From positions 558,001-622,000 of the forward strand of contig CANLOQ010000003.1 of assembly GCA_947492925.1 (NCBI GenBank): 64,000 nt of DNA, read 5' to 3'. Made by a program: the position numbers and the translations under genes. Within the stretch, counting starts at the first letter, position 1; every line of letters begins with the position of its first letter. The notes below the pieces were generated by a model, which saw only the letters and a list, made by a program, of their open reading frames with translations, did no database searches and was not told where the DNA came from. Shown here in pieces: positions 56,572-64,000 of this stretch. This stretch comes from an uncultured Sulfitobacter sp. (lineage in GTDB: Bacteria > Pseudomonadota > Alphaproteobacteria > Rhodobacterales > Rhodobacteraceae).

Positions 56572-56718
56572 TCCAGTTCGGTTCGGCACCGGTCGGGCGT
56601 CCAATCTGGGCGCCCGATCTGCGTTTGGCCCCATGCTTTTCAAAACATCGCCCCGTCCTTGCCCCATTTCCGCCCAGAACGCTTGGCAAAGGTTAACGCG
56701 GGGATGAGAGGACAAGAC

Positions 56719-56952
56719 ATGGCAATTTCACAAACTTCATTTGATCAACGCATCAAGCGGATCAATGGTGGCCAGACCATGACGGCGTCCAATGCTCGCA
56801 ACACGCGCCGCTCGTTGCGGGCCCGGTTGCTGACCGTACCGGCACTGACGGGTATCTTTATCCTCACCGGCGGCACGGCCTATGCCTTCGCCGCAACGAA
56901 ACCGGAAATGCAGTGGGTCATGGCCTTTGCAGGCGAAGTTCTGCCGATCTGA
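56719..56952 (+). CDS. Small single-span membrane protein of unknown function
   Basis: This 77-residue protein is basic at the N-terminus (RNTRRSLRARLL) and then has one hydrophobic segment (TVPALTGIFILTGGTAYAFAA, about 42-62) and a short tail. The ATG at 56719 has AGAGGAC upstream; the longer reading from 56659 lacks a site. Codon use looks like that of its neighbours, and I do not recognise a family. It lies between glnA and a lytic transglycosylase gene. Confidence 0.65.
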   Translation: MAISQTSFDQRIKRINGGQTMTASNARNTRRSLRARLLTVPALTGIFILTGGTAYAFAATKPEMQWVMAFAGEVLPI

Positions 56953-57034
56953 TTGCAGCGGCACTGCCGGTTCCCCGTTGAACCTTGCGCAAACCTCGGT
57001 AGATTGTGGCCAATAGTCTGGTCAGAGGTATCCC

Positions 57035-57838
57035 ATGCGCATTTTTCGTTCCCTATTTCTTTCCGCTGCGGCATGTGCTGCGCTGACGGTCCCGGCGCTT
57101 GGCGCGCAATGCGGCAACAACGCGGGCGGATTTGACGCCTGGAAAGCGGCCTTCGCGGCCGAAGCCCGCAAGGCTGGGGTGGGTCAACGCGGCCTCGACG
57201 CGCTGGCGCAGGCGCGCTACGCCACCGGCACCATCAAGGCAGACCGCAACCAGAAGTCCTTTAAATATTCCCTGTCCAAGTTCATGCAGGTGCGCGGCGC
57301 GGACACTATCGTCAATCAGGGCCGCAAGCGCAAAGCACGCAGTGCAGGCTTTTACCAATCCCTCGAGCAGCGCTACGGCGTGCCAGCCGGTGTCATCCTG
57401 GCAATCCACGGGATGGAAACCGGCTTTGGCGGGTTCATGGGCAAAAGCAGCGTTGTGTCGGCCATCACCACGCTGGCCTATGACTGCCGGCGCTCGGCGT
57501 TCTTTGTACCGCATGCGGTTGGCGCGCTGAAGCTGGTGGATCAGGGGGCAATCACACCCGCCACCCAGGGGGCCAAACACGGCGAATTGGGCCATACCCA
57601 GTTCCTGCCCGGCAATGCCCTGAAATACGGTGTCGATGCGGACGGAAACGGCCGCGTTGATTTTTACAACCAGACAGACGCCTTGGCTTCCACCGCGAAC
57701 TTCCTGCGCAAGAAAGGCTGGCAGCCCGGCAAAGGCTATCAGGAAGGCCAGCCGAATTTCAAAGTAATCAAACAGTGGAATGCCGCAACCGTCTATCAGC
57801 AGGCAATCGCAATCATGGCGGCCCGGATCGACGGCTGA
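57035..57838 (+). CDS. Lytic murein transglycosylase (MltB/SLT family)
   Basis: This 267-residue periplasmic enzyme has a signal peptide (about 1-22, ending in ALGA) and the lysozyme-like fold: FYQSLEQRYGVPAGVILAIHGMETGFGGFMGKSSVVSAITTLAYDCRR, where the catalytic Glu is in GMETGFG. HGELGHTQFLPGNALKYGVDADGNGRVDFYNQTDALASTANFLRKKGW completes the pattern. It cuts peptidoglycan glycan chains. No peptidoglycan-binding domain is present. Confidence 0.93.
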   Translation: MRIFRSLFLSAAACAALTVPALGAQCGNNAGGFDAWKAAFAAEARKAGVGQRGLDALAQARYATGTIKADRNQKSFKYSLSKFMQVRGADTIVNQGRKRKARSAGFYQSLEQRYGVPAGVILAIHGMETGFGGFMGKSSVVSAITTLAYDCRRSAFFVPHAVGALKLVDQGAITPATQGAKHGELGHTQFLPGNALKYGVDADGNGRVDFYNQTDALASTANFLRKKGWQPGKGYQEGQPNFKVIKQWNAATVYQQAIAIMAARIDG

Positions 57839-57856
57839 TCAGGCGTACAGCCTGTC

Positions 57857-57881
57857 GCTTCATCTTTCCACTACAACTCAA
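57857..57881. repeat. 25-bp exact direct repeat, copy 2 (after the transglycosylase)
   Basis: Identical over 25 bases to 7358-7382. It lies between the transglycosylase stop (57838) and the terminator hairpin at 57885, so it is probably in the 3' untranslated part of that transcript. Confidence 0.8.
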
Positions 57882-57884
57882 AAT

Positions 57885-57921
57885 GCAACACCCGCAGCAC
57901 CCCCGCCGCTGCGGGTGTTGC
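57885..57921 (+). terminator. Hairpin terminator after the lytic transglycosylase
   Basis: A 14-bp perfect stem GCAACACCCGCAGC / GCTGCGGGTGTTGC with a 9-base C-rich loop. There is no long T-run after it (GCATGG), so it may act as a Rho-linked or RNA-stability element. Confidence 0.75.
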
Positions 57922-58073
57922 GCATGGCGACAACCGCCCCTATATCCCCCGCAAGGGTCAGGCCCCTGCCGTCCGCATTCCGGTGAAGTCCTGAAGTCAA
58001 AGAAAAACTCTCAATCTCGCTGATTGGCAGGCAACGCGGACCCCTCTTTCATGTGCGAGCAGGAGTGTTTGAC

Positions 58074-58535
58074 ATGACATCTACCCACCCAAAAAACGAA
58101 AACCGTCCAGCGGGGCCCCTGCCCTCGCGTGACACGCTCAAGCAGCAGGCCAAGCGTCTGCGCAATGATCTGGCCGCGCATGGGCAATCCATCAGCCACG
58201 CACGCGCCCTTGAAATGATTGCGCACCAATGGGGCGCGCGCGACTGGAACACACTGACCGCGATGGCCGCGACCGTCCATCCCGGCTGGGCCCCCGGTCA
58301 GCGTGTAACCGGCCGCTATCTGGGCCATGCTTTTGCCGGCGTGGTCAAGGCGGCGCGGCAATCGGCCAACGGCTACTGGGCGCTGACGCTGCGCTTTGAC
58401 GAGGCGATTGACGTGGTCACCTCGACCCAGTTCAGCGCGTTCCGACGACAGGTGAACACCACCGTCAACGCTGAAGGGCAGTCGCCACAAAAAACCTCAG
58501 ACGGACAACCGCATATGGTTCTCAACCTCGGCTGA
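58074..58535 (+). CDS. Glyoxalase-related superfamily protein, small
   Basis: This 153-residue protein has the N-terminal motif LPSRDTLKQQAKRLRNDLAAHGQSISHARALEMIAHQWGARDWNTLTAMAA (about 20-70), which in databases is usually attached to a glyoxalase-superfamily label. The C-terminal part (GQRVTGRYLGHAFAGVVKAARQ) is a small beta domain. No glyoxalase metal ligands can be identified. The function is unknown. A CAGGAG site precedes the ATG at 58074. Confidence 0.75.
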   Translation: MTSTHPKNENRPAGPLPSRDTLKQQAKRLRNDLAAHGQSISHARALEMIAHQWGARDWNTLTAMAATVHPGWAPGQRVTGRYLGHAFAGVVKAARQSANGYWALTLRFDEAIDVVTSTQFSAFRRQVNTTVNAEGQSPQKTSDGQPHMVLNLG

Positions 58536-58545
58536 TGCGATGACG

Positions 58546-58569
58546 GGGCCACCTTATTTTGGGTGGCCC
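58546..58569. terminator. Hairpin between convergent genes at 58.5 kb
   Basis: GGGCCACC / GGTGGCCC, a perfect 8-bp stem with a T-rich 8-base loop, straddling the end of the convergent N-demethylase-family gene. No strong T-run. Confidence 0.65.
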
Positions 58570-59282
58570 TACTTTCTGCGTTCCTCGACAACAAAGGTGT
58601 GGATGGCAAAGACCACCGCACCGCTGTCCGGCAGACGCAAAATGCACTGTCTTTCCGATCTGACAAAGCGTCCGGCCCCGTCTGCCTTGCGGTAGGGCTG
58701 ATGCAGGTCTGCATCGCTGTAACTCAGACGATTGTGCCGCCAAAGCGGGCGGCCCACACGCACCCCGTCAAACAGCCGCTGCACCCGGCGGGCGATGTTG
58801 CTGTCATATTCCTCAACCGGATCATGAATGGCGCTCAGGGGGCGGCCCGCTTTTTCTGCCAGCCGCCAGTTTGCCGGAAAGCACAGGATCGCGCCGGTCA
58901 ACACATGTTCGTGCCCGCGTCTTTGCAAAAGGCAGATGTCCTGCTGGACCAGACGCCCCAGTGTCCGCAGCGGGTCATCGCGCGCCACGGCCACAGATAC
59001 CCCATCCGGGCAGGTCACATCGGTGCCGCCTACACTGAAACCAAGCCGCGGCAAGAGCCCCAGCGCCGCGCCCAGAGCCTCCTGCGCCGCGCCAAGCGCG
59101 CCCGGTTCCGAAAACAGAACCTGATCCGGCACTTCGCGCAACAACTTGCGGCGATAGGCCATCTGCGCCCCGTAGGCATCATCAACCCGCAACCAGTCAT
59201 CGGGCTGACAGGGGGCCACCCCGGGCAGGTCTTTTTCGCCCTGCATCTCAATGGGTAGGCTGTTCTGGAGGATTACTTTCAT
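58569..59282 (-). CDS. Heme-dependent oxidative N-demethylase family protein (DUF3445)
   Basis: This 237-residue protein fits the DUF3445/HODM family: it begins MKVILQNSLPIEM, then DWLRVDDAYGAQMAYRRKLL and SGAILCFPANWRLAEK, and ends with FAIHTFVVEE. Family members bind a heme and oxidatively demethylate small amines such as dimethylamine (known for some). I chose the ATG at 59282; a start at 59330 is also open. It is divergent from dddP, 123 bases apart. A role in methylated-amine use would fit the region but is inference. Confidence 0.8.
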   Translation of the reverse strand: MKVILQNSLPIEMQGEKDLPGVAPCQPDDWLRVDDAYGAQMAYRRKLLREVPDQVLFSEPGALGAAQEALGAALGLLPRLGFSVGGTDVTCPDGVSVAVARDDPLRTLGRLVQQDICLLQRRGHEHVLTGAILCFPANWRLAEKAGRPLSAIHDPVEEYDSNIARRVQRLFDGVRVGRPLWRHNRLSYSDADLHQPYRKADGAGRFVRSERQCILRLPDSGAVVFAIHTFVVEERRK

Positions 59283-59405
59283 CCGCCGCAGTCTACCTTC
59301 GCCGTGCGGGAAGTCTTGCAAAAACGACATGCGGAAACGTCGGTCTCAGCCATTCACGTGTGCGAAAATCGGGCAAGCTGAGGGGAAAAGCGCACGGACA
59401 TCTGC

Positions 59406-60746
59406 ATGAACCAGCACTACCGCGACACCCGCAAGATCGACCCCACGAAAGGCAGTCATTTGCCCGACGGCTCCCCCAATGATGCCAACCGGGTAGAGAT
59501 TGGACCGACGCTTCTGGCTTTTCGCGAATGGGAAACTGCAGGGCTGACCCTGCCCAACCTTGACGCGATGCGCCGCTACCGGTGGCAGCGCCTGACGCAG
59601 CATATCGTGGATCGTGACTATGGCGGACTGCTGATGTTCGACCCGCTCAACATCCGCTACGCGACCGACAGCACCAACATGCAGCTTTGGAACACCCACA
59701 ACCCGTTCCGCGCCGTGTTGCTGTGTGCCGATGGTTATATGGTGATGTGGGACTACAAAAATTCGCCCTTTCTCAGTGAATTCAACCCGCTGGTGCGCGA
59801 GCAGCGCGCGGGTGCTGATCTTTTCTACTTTGATCGCGGCGATAAGGTTGATGTGGCCGCCGATACGCTCTCGGGCGAGGTGCGCGCGTTGATTGCAGAG
59901 CACGGCGGCGGCAACATGCGGCTCGCGGTGGACAAGGTGATGTTGCACGGGCTGCGCGCGCTTGAGGCGCAGGGATTTGTGGTTATGGAAGGCGAAGAGG
60001 TCACCGAAAAAGCCCGCTCGGTCAAAGGGCCGGACGAAATTCTGGCGATGCGCTGTGCGTCACATGCCTGTGAAACAGCGGTGCACCAGATGGAGCGCTT
60101 TGCCCGTGCGCAGGTGCCAAATGGGCAAACCTCTGAAAATGATATCTGGGCCGTGCTTCACGCCGAAAACATCAGACGCGGTGGCGAATGGATTGAGACA
60201 CGGCTGCTGACATCCGGTCCGCGCACAAATCCCTGGTTTCAGGAAAGTGGCCCCCGCATCGTGCAGAACAACGAGATCGTCGCCTTCGATACGGATCTGG
60301 TCGGCAGCTACGGCATCTGTGTGGACATCAGCCGCACGTGGTGGGTGGGCGATCAGAAACCCCGCCCCGATATGATCTATGCCATGCAACACGCGGTCGA
60401 GCACATCCAGACCAACATGCAGATGCTGAAACCCGGCGTGATGATACCTGAATTATCGGCTGGTACTCATGTACTGGACGCCCAGTTTCAGGCGGGCAAA
60501 TACGGCTGTCTGATGCACGGTGTGGGCCTGTGCGATGAGTGGCCTCTGGTGGCCTATCCCGATCATGCGGTGGCGGGGGCCTACGACTATCCGCTGGAGG
60601 CAGGCATGGTTCTGTGTGTGGAAGCGCTGGTGCAGCCCGAAGGTGGCGACTTCGCGATCAAGCTGGAGGATCAGGTGCTGGTAACGGAAGACGGGTTCGA
60701 GAACCTGACACGCTATCCATTTGATGAGGCACTGATGGGGCGGTAA
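59406..60746 (+). CDS. dddP: Dimethylsulfoniopropionate lyase DddP
   Basis: This 446-residue M24-peptidase-fold enzyme cleaves DMSP to dimethyl sulfide and acrylate. All six published metal ligands fall at the expected positions: D295, D297 and D307 (AFDTDLVGSYGICVDISRTWW), H371 (LMHGVG), E406 (VEAL) and E421 (KLEDQV). Length equals that of characterised roseobacter DddP. The characteristic FDPLNIRYATDSTNMQLWNTHNPFR near 78 is present. It starts with ATG at 59406. The nearest obvious neighbour, divergent, is an N-demethylase-family gene. No acrylate-using genes are in the window. Confidence 0.98.
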   Translation: MNQHYRDTRKIDPTKGSHLPDGSPNDANRVEIGPTLLAFREWETAGLTLPNLDAMRRYRWQRLTQHIVDRDYGGLLMFDPLNIRYATDSTNMQLWNTHNPFRAVLLCADGYMVMWDYKNSPFLSEFNPLVREQRAGADLFYFDRGDKVDVAADTLSGEVRALIAEHGGGNMRLAVDKVMLHGLRALEAQGFVVMEGEEVTEKARSVKGPDEILAMRCASHACETAVHQMERFARAQVPNGQTSENDIWAVLHAENIRRGGEWIETRLLTSGPRTNPWFQESGPRIVQNNEIVAFDTDLVGSYGICVDISRTWWVGDQKPRPDMIYAMQHAVEHIQTNMQMLKPGVMIPELSAGTHVLDAQFQAGKYGCLMHGVGLCDEWPLVAYPDHAVAGAYDYPLEAGMVLCVEALVQPEGGDFAIKLEDQVLVTEDGFENLTRYPFDEALMGR

Positions 60747-60771
60747 CGACAGCGGCCCGGTGCCGCTGTCG
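60747..60771. terminator. Hairpin terminator between dddP and the DUF4399 gene
   Basis: CGACAGCGGC / GCCGCTGTCG, a perfect 10-bp stem with a CCGGT loop, starting at the first base after the dddP stop codon. The minus-strand gene stops at 60780, so the hairpin can serve both. Confidence 0.8.
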
Positions 60772-60779
60772 CCTGTGTT

Positions 60780-61208
60780 TCATTCTACCGTGATCGTGAT
60801 GGTCTCACTCATCACCGGTGGATCGTGGGGTACGTGATTCAGGTCGCCCAGCAGCAGCCGCAATTCATGCGTGCCGGTGGGCAATTCCTTGGTCACCTGC
60901 GTCTGTCCGCCGCCAAAGTGGACGATCTCATCGGTCGCAGGCAGGCTGGTGTCAAGGTCGAGTGTGCCCGGGTCGGTGTTGATCAGCAGGTGATGGTGGC
61001 CGGTGTTCTCTGCCTCTGTCCCGGCTGGTGCAACGCCCATACCCGCCAGCCCGAAAACAACGGTGACGGGGTTTGATACCGTCGCCCCGTCCGCAGGCGA
61101 GATGATATAGACTTTGGCTCCCTCGGGCGCGGAATTGCGGTGTCCGTCAGCGGCGACAGAGCCCGCCAGAAGTAAGCTGGCGGCCAGCGTTTTGAAGAAA
61201 TAGGTCAT
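60780..61208 (-). CDS. DUF4399 periplasmic protein
   Basis: This 142-residue protein has a signal peptide (about 1-19, LLLAGSVAA) and the DUF4399 features SPADGATVSNPVTVVFGLAGMGVAPAGTEAENTGHHHLLIN and GTHELRLLLGDLNHVPHDPPV. The histidine cluster GHHHLL suggests metal binding, although no function is established. A GGGAGG ribosome site precedes the ATG at 61208. Confidence 0.9.
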   Translation of the reverse strand: MTYFFKTLAASLLLAGSVAADGHRNSAPEGAKVYIISPADGATVSNPVTVVFGLAGMGVAPAGTEAENTGHHHLLINTDPGTLDLDTSLPATDEIVHFGGGQTQVTKELPTGTHELRLLLGDLNHVPHDPPVMSETITITVE

Positions 61209-61295
61209 GGTGCCTCCCATTGGTCTGGCGTGAATGCCGTACCCTACAGGATAGCGCTGCGTCCTTTTCCAACAAATCACCTCTGCGTCAGGTGC

Positions 61296-62450
61296 CTATT
61301 GCCCCAACGCCTGCGCCAGATCGGCCTTGAGGTCTTCGATATCCTCAATTCCCACCGACAGACGCAGCAGGCCCTCGGGAATACCGGTATGCGGCTCGAT
61401 CGTGTGGCGATGCTCTACAAGGCTTTCCACCCCTCCCAGCGATGTGGCGCGGTGGAAAAGCTGCATTCGACCAACGGCGCGCAGGGCGGCCGGTGCCTCG
61501 CCCTTGACCACAAAAGACAACAGCCCGCCGAAACCGCCCGTCATCTGCGCCTGCGCCAGCGCATGGCCGGGGTGGTCTGGCAGGCCGGGATACAGCACGG
61601 TTTCCACCTGCGGGTGATCTGCAAGGTATTCGGCCAGGGCCAGCGCATTGCGCGACATCTCCCGCATTCGCAAAGGCAACGTGCGCATGCCGCGTGTCAG
61701 CAGCCATGCCTCCATCGGGCCCAGCACCGCGCCTGCGGTGTCGCGGTCCGTGCGGATCATCTGCCAGATTTCATGATCCGCATCGCGCACCGACAGCGAC
61801 CCCGCGAGCACATCGGAATGTCCGTTGATCCCCTTGGTGGCCGAATGCATGACAATATCGGCCCCAAGACCCAAAGGCTGGCTCAGCACCGGTGACGCAG
61901 CGGTACTGTCCACCGCAAGAACCGCGCCAACCCGGTGCGCGATGTCTGCAGCACCCGCCACATCGGTGATCCGCAACCACGGGTTCGAGGGGGTCTCGAT
62001 CCAGACGAGGGCGGGATTTTCTGCTGCGCACACGGTCGAGAGCGCATCAAGATCGGAAGCTTCGACTTCGTGCAGGGCAATCCCCCGCCGGGTGCAGAAT
62101 GCACGAATCCACGCGGTTGTGCCCCAGTAGATTTGCCGTTGTACCACTACGCTGGCCCCGTCGGGCACCGTGCGGAAAAGCGCCGCAACCGCCGCCATGC
62201 CGGAGGGAAAAAGCAACGTCTCCGCCGCCCCCTCAAGCGCTGTCAAAACCCGTTCAGCCACACGGGTGTTTTCATTGTGCGAACGCAGATAGACGTTGTC
62301 TGCATTGAGCGGCGCATAGTCGGCATCACGCGCGAAGGTCGTGGCCATATGCACGGCGGGCACCACGCCGCCGGTGTCGGCATCCGTGGCCCCGGCAGCC
62401 TGCGCTGCAATTGTAGCGGGGGAAAGATCGGGGCGGTCGGGCGTTGTCAT
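61296..62450 (-). CDS. Cys/Met-metabolism PLP enzyme, cystathionine gamma-synthase-like
   Basis: This 384-residue fold-type I PLP enzyme of the transsulfuration family has the PLP lysine in HSATKGINGHSDVLAG (about 210-225) and WIETPSNPWLRITDV (about 152-166). MQLFHRATSLGGVESLVEHR near the C-terminus is the usual end motif. It could be cystathionine gamma-synthase, gamma-lyase or an O-acetylhomoserine/methionine-gamma-lyase-type enzyme; the subfamily cannot be fixed by eye. A hairpin lies right before its ribosome site. Confidence 0.88.
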   Translation of the reverse strand: MTTPDRPDLSPATIAAQAAGATDADTGGVVPAVHMATTFARDADYAPLNADNVYLRSHNENTRVAERVLTALEGAAETLLFPSGMAAVAALFRTVPDGASVVVQRQIYWGTTAWIRAFCTRRGIALHEVEASDLDALSTVCAAENPALVWIETPSNPWLRITDVAGAADIAHRVGAVLAVDSTAASPVLSQPLGLGADIVMHSATKGINGHSDVLAGSLSVRDADHEIWQMIRTDRDTAGAVLGPMEAWLLTRGMRTLPLRMREMSRNALALAEYLADHPQVETVLYPGLPDHPGHALAQAQMTGGFGGLLSFVVKGEAPAALRAVGRMQLFHRATSLGGVESLVEHRHTIEPHTGIPEGLLRLSVGIEDIEDLKADLAQALGQ

Positions 62451-62467
62451 GGCGGCATCGGTCCTTT

Positions 62468-62490
62468 GGTGTTCGCCACGTGGTTACACC
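62468..62490 (-). promoter_or_regulatory. Leader hairpin before the PLP enzyme gene
   Basis: On the minus strand GGTGT-N13-ACACC, with the inner palindrome CCACGTGG, followed directly by AAAGGA, the ribosome site for the ATG at 62450. It could affect translation. It does not match any SAM-sensing riboswitch I can recall. Confidence 0.35.
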
Positions 62491-62606
62491 CTGTGCTGCG
62501 CTGTCACAACACGGGCACTGCCGTCACGCCCGCGTGAAGCCGCTGTCACAGACCTTGCATGACGCCGCCCCTTCCCCCACCCTTGTGGCAACACAAAGGA
62601 AACCCA

Positions 62607-63821
62607 ATGCCCACAACCCGCATCACCTTTCCCGGCCATGACGGCAGCACATTGGCCGCCCGGCTGGATATGCCCGCAGGCCCGCATCTGGCGACAGCGC
62701 TTTTTGCGCATTGCTTTACCTGCGGCAAGGATATTCCCGCTGCACGCCGTATCGCGGCGCGTCTGGCGGGCATGGGCATCGCCGTGCTGCGGTTTGATTT
62801 TACCGGGCTTGGCCATTCCGAAGGTGAATTTGCGAATACGTCCTTCACCTCCAATGTCGATGACCTGATCGCGGCCTGCGCATACCTTGACGCTGAAGGA
62901 CTGCCGCCTTCCCTACTGATCGGGCATTCGCTGGGCGGGGCCGCCGTGCTGAAGGCGGCAAGTCAGATGGACCAAATCAAGGCGGTTGCGACTTTGGGCG
63001 CGCCCTTTGATCCCGAACACGTGGTGCATAATTTCGCGGACGCCCTGCCAGAGATCATCTCGAAGGGCGTGGCGGAGGTGTCGCTGGGCGGGCGTCCCTT
63101 CAACATCGGCAAGAGCTTTATCGACGATGTGGCACAGGGCGAGCTAACCCCCGCGATCAGCGCGCTGAAGGCCGCTCTTCTCGTGCTTCACGCCCCGCAG
63201 GACGAGATTGTCAGCATCGACAACGCAAGTCAGATTTTTCTGGCCGCGAAACACCCCAAGAGCTTTGTCACCCTGGACAGCGCCGATCACCTTATCACCC
63301 GTGCGGCGGATGCCGAATACGCCGCCGATGTCATCGCCACATGGGCCAGCCGCTATCTTGACCTGCGCCCGCCTGCCCCGCCACCGGGCGCGCCCGAAGG
63401 CATCGTGCGTGTGTCCGAGGCTGATCCCAACGGCTTTTTGCAAGACGTCAACGACGGGCCCGCGCATCACACGCTGGCAGATGAACCACTGGCCTACGGC
63501 GGCACCAACAAGGGCATGTCGCCCTATGGGTTCCTGTCCGCCGGTCTGGGGGCCTGTACGTCGATGACGATCCGTATGTATGCACGCCGCAAGGGCTGGC
63601 CGCTGGATCACGTCAGTGTCGATGTCTGCCATGACAAGGTCCATGCGCAGGACGCAGAAACCGGCAGCGGCGACAAGGTAGATACATGGCGCAGGCGGAT
63701 CAAACTGACCGGTAATCTGGATACAGATCAACGCCAGCGCCTGCTGGAGATTGCAGATAAATGCCCCGTGCACCGCACATTGGAGCGGTCGTCAGAAGTG
63801 GTGACGGAACTTTTGGACTAG
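62607..63821 (+). CDS. Alpha/beta hydrolase fused to OsmC-type peroxidase domain
   Basis: A 404-residue fusion. The first part (1 to about 250) is an alpha/beta hydrolase: the oxyanion region AHCFTCGKD, the nucleophile elbow GHSLGG (about 107-112), then the His in DSADHLI. The second part (from about 265) is OsmC/Ohr-like, with the redox Cys pair in LGACTSMTIRMYARRKGW and KCPVHRTLERS. The hydrolase may supply or detoxify an acyl peroxide for the OsmC part. Such fusions are known in Proteobacteria. The ATG at 62607 has AAAGGAAA upstream. Confidence 0.92.
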   Translation: MPTTRITFPGHDGSTLAARLDMPAGPHLATALFAHCFTCGKDIPAARRIAARLAGMGIAVLRFDFTGLGHSEGEFANTSFTSNVDDLIAACAYLDAEGLPPSLLIGHSLGGAAVLKAASQMDQIKAVATLGAPFDPEHVVHNFADALPEIISKGVAEVSLGGRPFNIGKSFIDDVAQGELTPAISALKAALLVLHAPQDEIVSIDNASQIFLAAKHPKSFVTLDSADHLITRAADAEYAADVIATWASRYLDLRPPAPPPGAPEGIVRVSEADPNGFLQDVNDGPAHHTLADEPLAYGGTNKGMSPYGFLSAGLGACTSMTIRMYARRKGWPLDHVSVDVCHDKVHAQDAETGSGDKVDTWRRRIKLTGNLDTDQRQRLLEIADKCPVHRTLERSSEVVTELLD

Positions 63822-63889
63822 GGCCGCGCCGCCGCTTTTTTTGACCTTAAATTCTTGCGGCGGCCCGGCAAATTGACCGGACCAACCCC

Positions 63890-64000
63890 TTACTCTGCCT
63901 GCCCGCGCAGGGTGCCGTCGGTGACATCCCCCGCCGCCCCGATAAACCGAATCCTGTCGCCTTGGCGCGCGACGCCGTAACACGCCCACAAATCTGACGG
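63890..64000 (-). CDS. C-terminal end of an unidentified protein
   Basis: A minus-strand frame enters from the right edge and stops at TAA (63892-63890). The visible 36 residues include WACYGVARQGDRIRFIGAAG and end LRGQAE. The reading looks protein-like, but too little is inside the window to name a family. Confidence 0.55.
   Translation of the reverse strand, partial: PSDLWACYGVARQGDRIRFIGAAGDVTDGTLRGQAE

Noticed and set aside
62451-62606. A SAM or SAH riboswitch before the transsulfuration gene
   Set aside because: A short CGGCTTC-like string recalled the SAM/SAH class, but the stem and ribosome-site part do not fit.

Overview
The window looks like chromosomal DNA from a marine alphaproteobacterium of the Roseobacter group (Rhodobacterales). 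It is GC-rich and densely coded. The strongest markers are an iron-type DMSP lyase DddP with all six metal ligands at their published positions, a tetrameric sarcosine oxidase operon, a carnitine dehydrogenase-thioesterase fusion beside a BKACE-type cleavage enzyme, a PuuD-type membrane urate oxidase, and an rpoD-dnaG pair. The genus cannot be fixed from this sequence. There is no prophage, CRISPR array or intact transposon.

Layout. 1-8.7 kb: rpoD (partial), dnaG, an isochorismatase-like hydrolase, and the soxBDAG operon. 8.8-12 kb: a class III adenylate cyclase with a TPR-like tail and a glutamate dehydrogenase. 12-15 kb: three overlapping Tad-pilus-type genes (VWA TadG-like plus two TadE-like). 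15-19.3 kb: a cluster of EF-hand protein, ECF sigma factor, small membrane protein (probable anti-sigma) and periplasmic metal-sensor-like protein, then DUF983 and Nudix genes. 19.3-25 kb: a purine/urate catabolic island (permease, PuuE-OHCU decarboxylase fusion, HIU hydrolase, LysR regulator, PuuD). 25-30 kb: cupin, flavin amine oxidase, EamA exporter, and a fatty-acid desaturase divergent from an XRE regulator with a palindromic operator candidate. 30-34 kb: a four-gene carnitine catabolic operon (BKACE, lipocalin, carnitine dehydrogenase-thioesterase, SDR), preceded by two adjacent perfect 20-bp palindromes. 34-41 kb: aldo-keto reductase, MFS, metG and a chemoreceptor. 41-44.5 kb: divergent oxyR/katG. 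44.5-51 kb: an AttEFGH-like ABC export operon and an acyl-CoA synthetase.

51.1-52.9 kb is the only clearly accessory part. A decayed tyrosine integrase lies against tRNA-Leu(UAG). It has two frame breaks, no start codon, and Asp in place of the expected catalytic Tyr. Beyond the tRNA lies a Hint-domain protein whose expected catalytic Cys and His are both missing. The rest returns to housekeeping: nnrDE, glnB-glnA, a lytic transglycosylase, a heme-dependent oxidative N-demethylase-family gene divergent from dddP, a transsulfuration PLP enzyme and an alpha/beta hydrolase-OsmC fusion.

The common theme is use of methylated and nitrogen-rich marine solutes: sarcosine, carnitine to glycine betaine, DMSP, possibly methylamines, and purines to urea/ammonium. 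Nitrogen assimilation (glnBA, gdh) and oxidative defence (oxyR-katG, OsmC) lie nearby. No wholly new multigene system is obvious. The best leads are the twin palindromes before the carnitine operon, a 25-bp exact repeat 50 kb apart, the dead-looking Hint protein, and several conserved-looking gene neighbourhoods with unassigned members.
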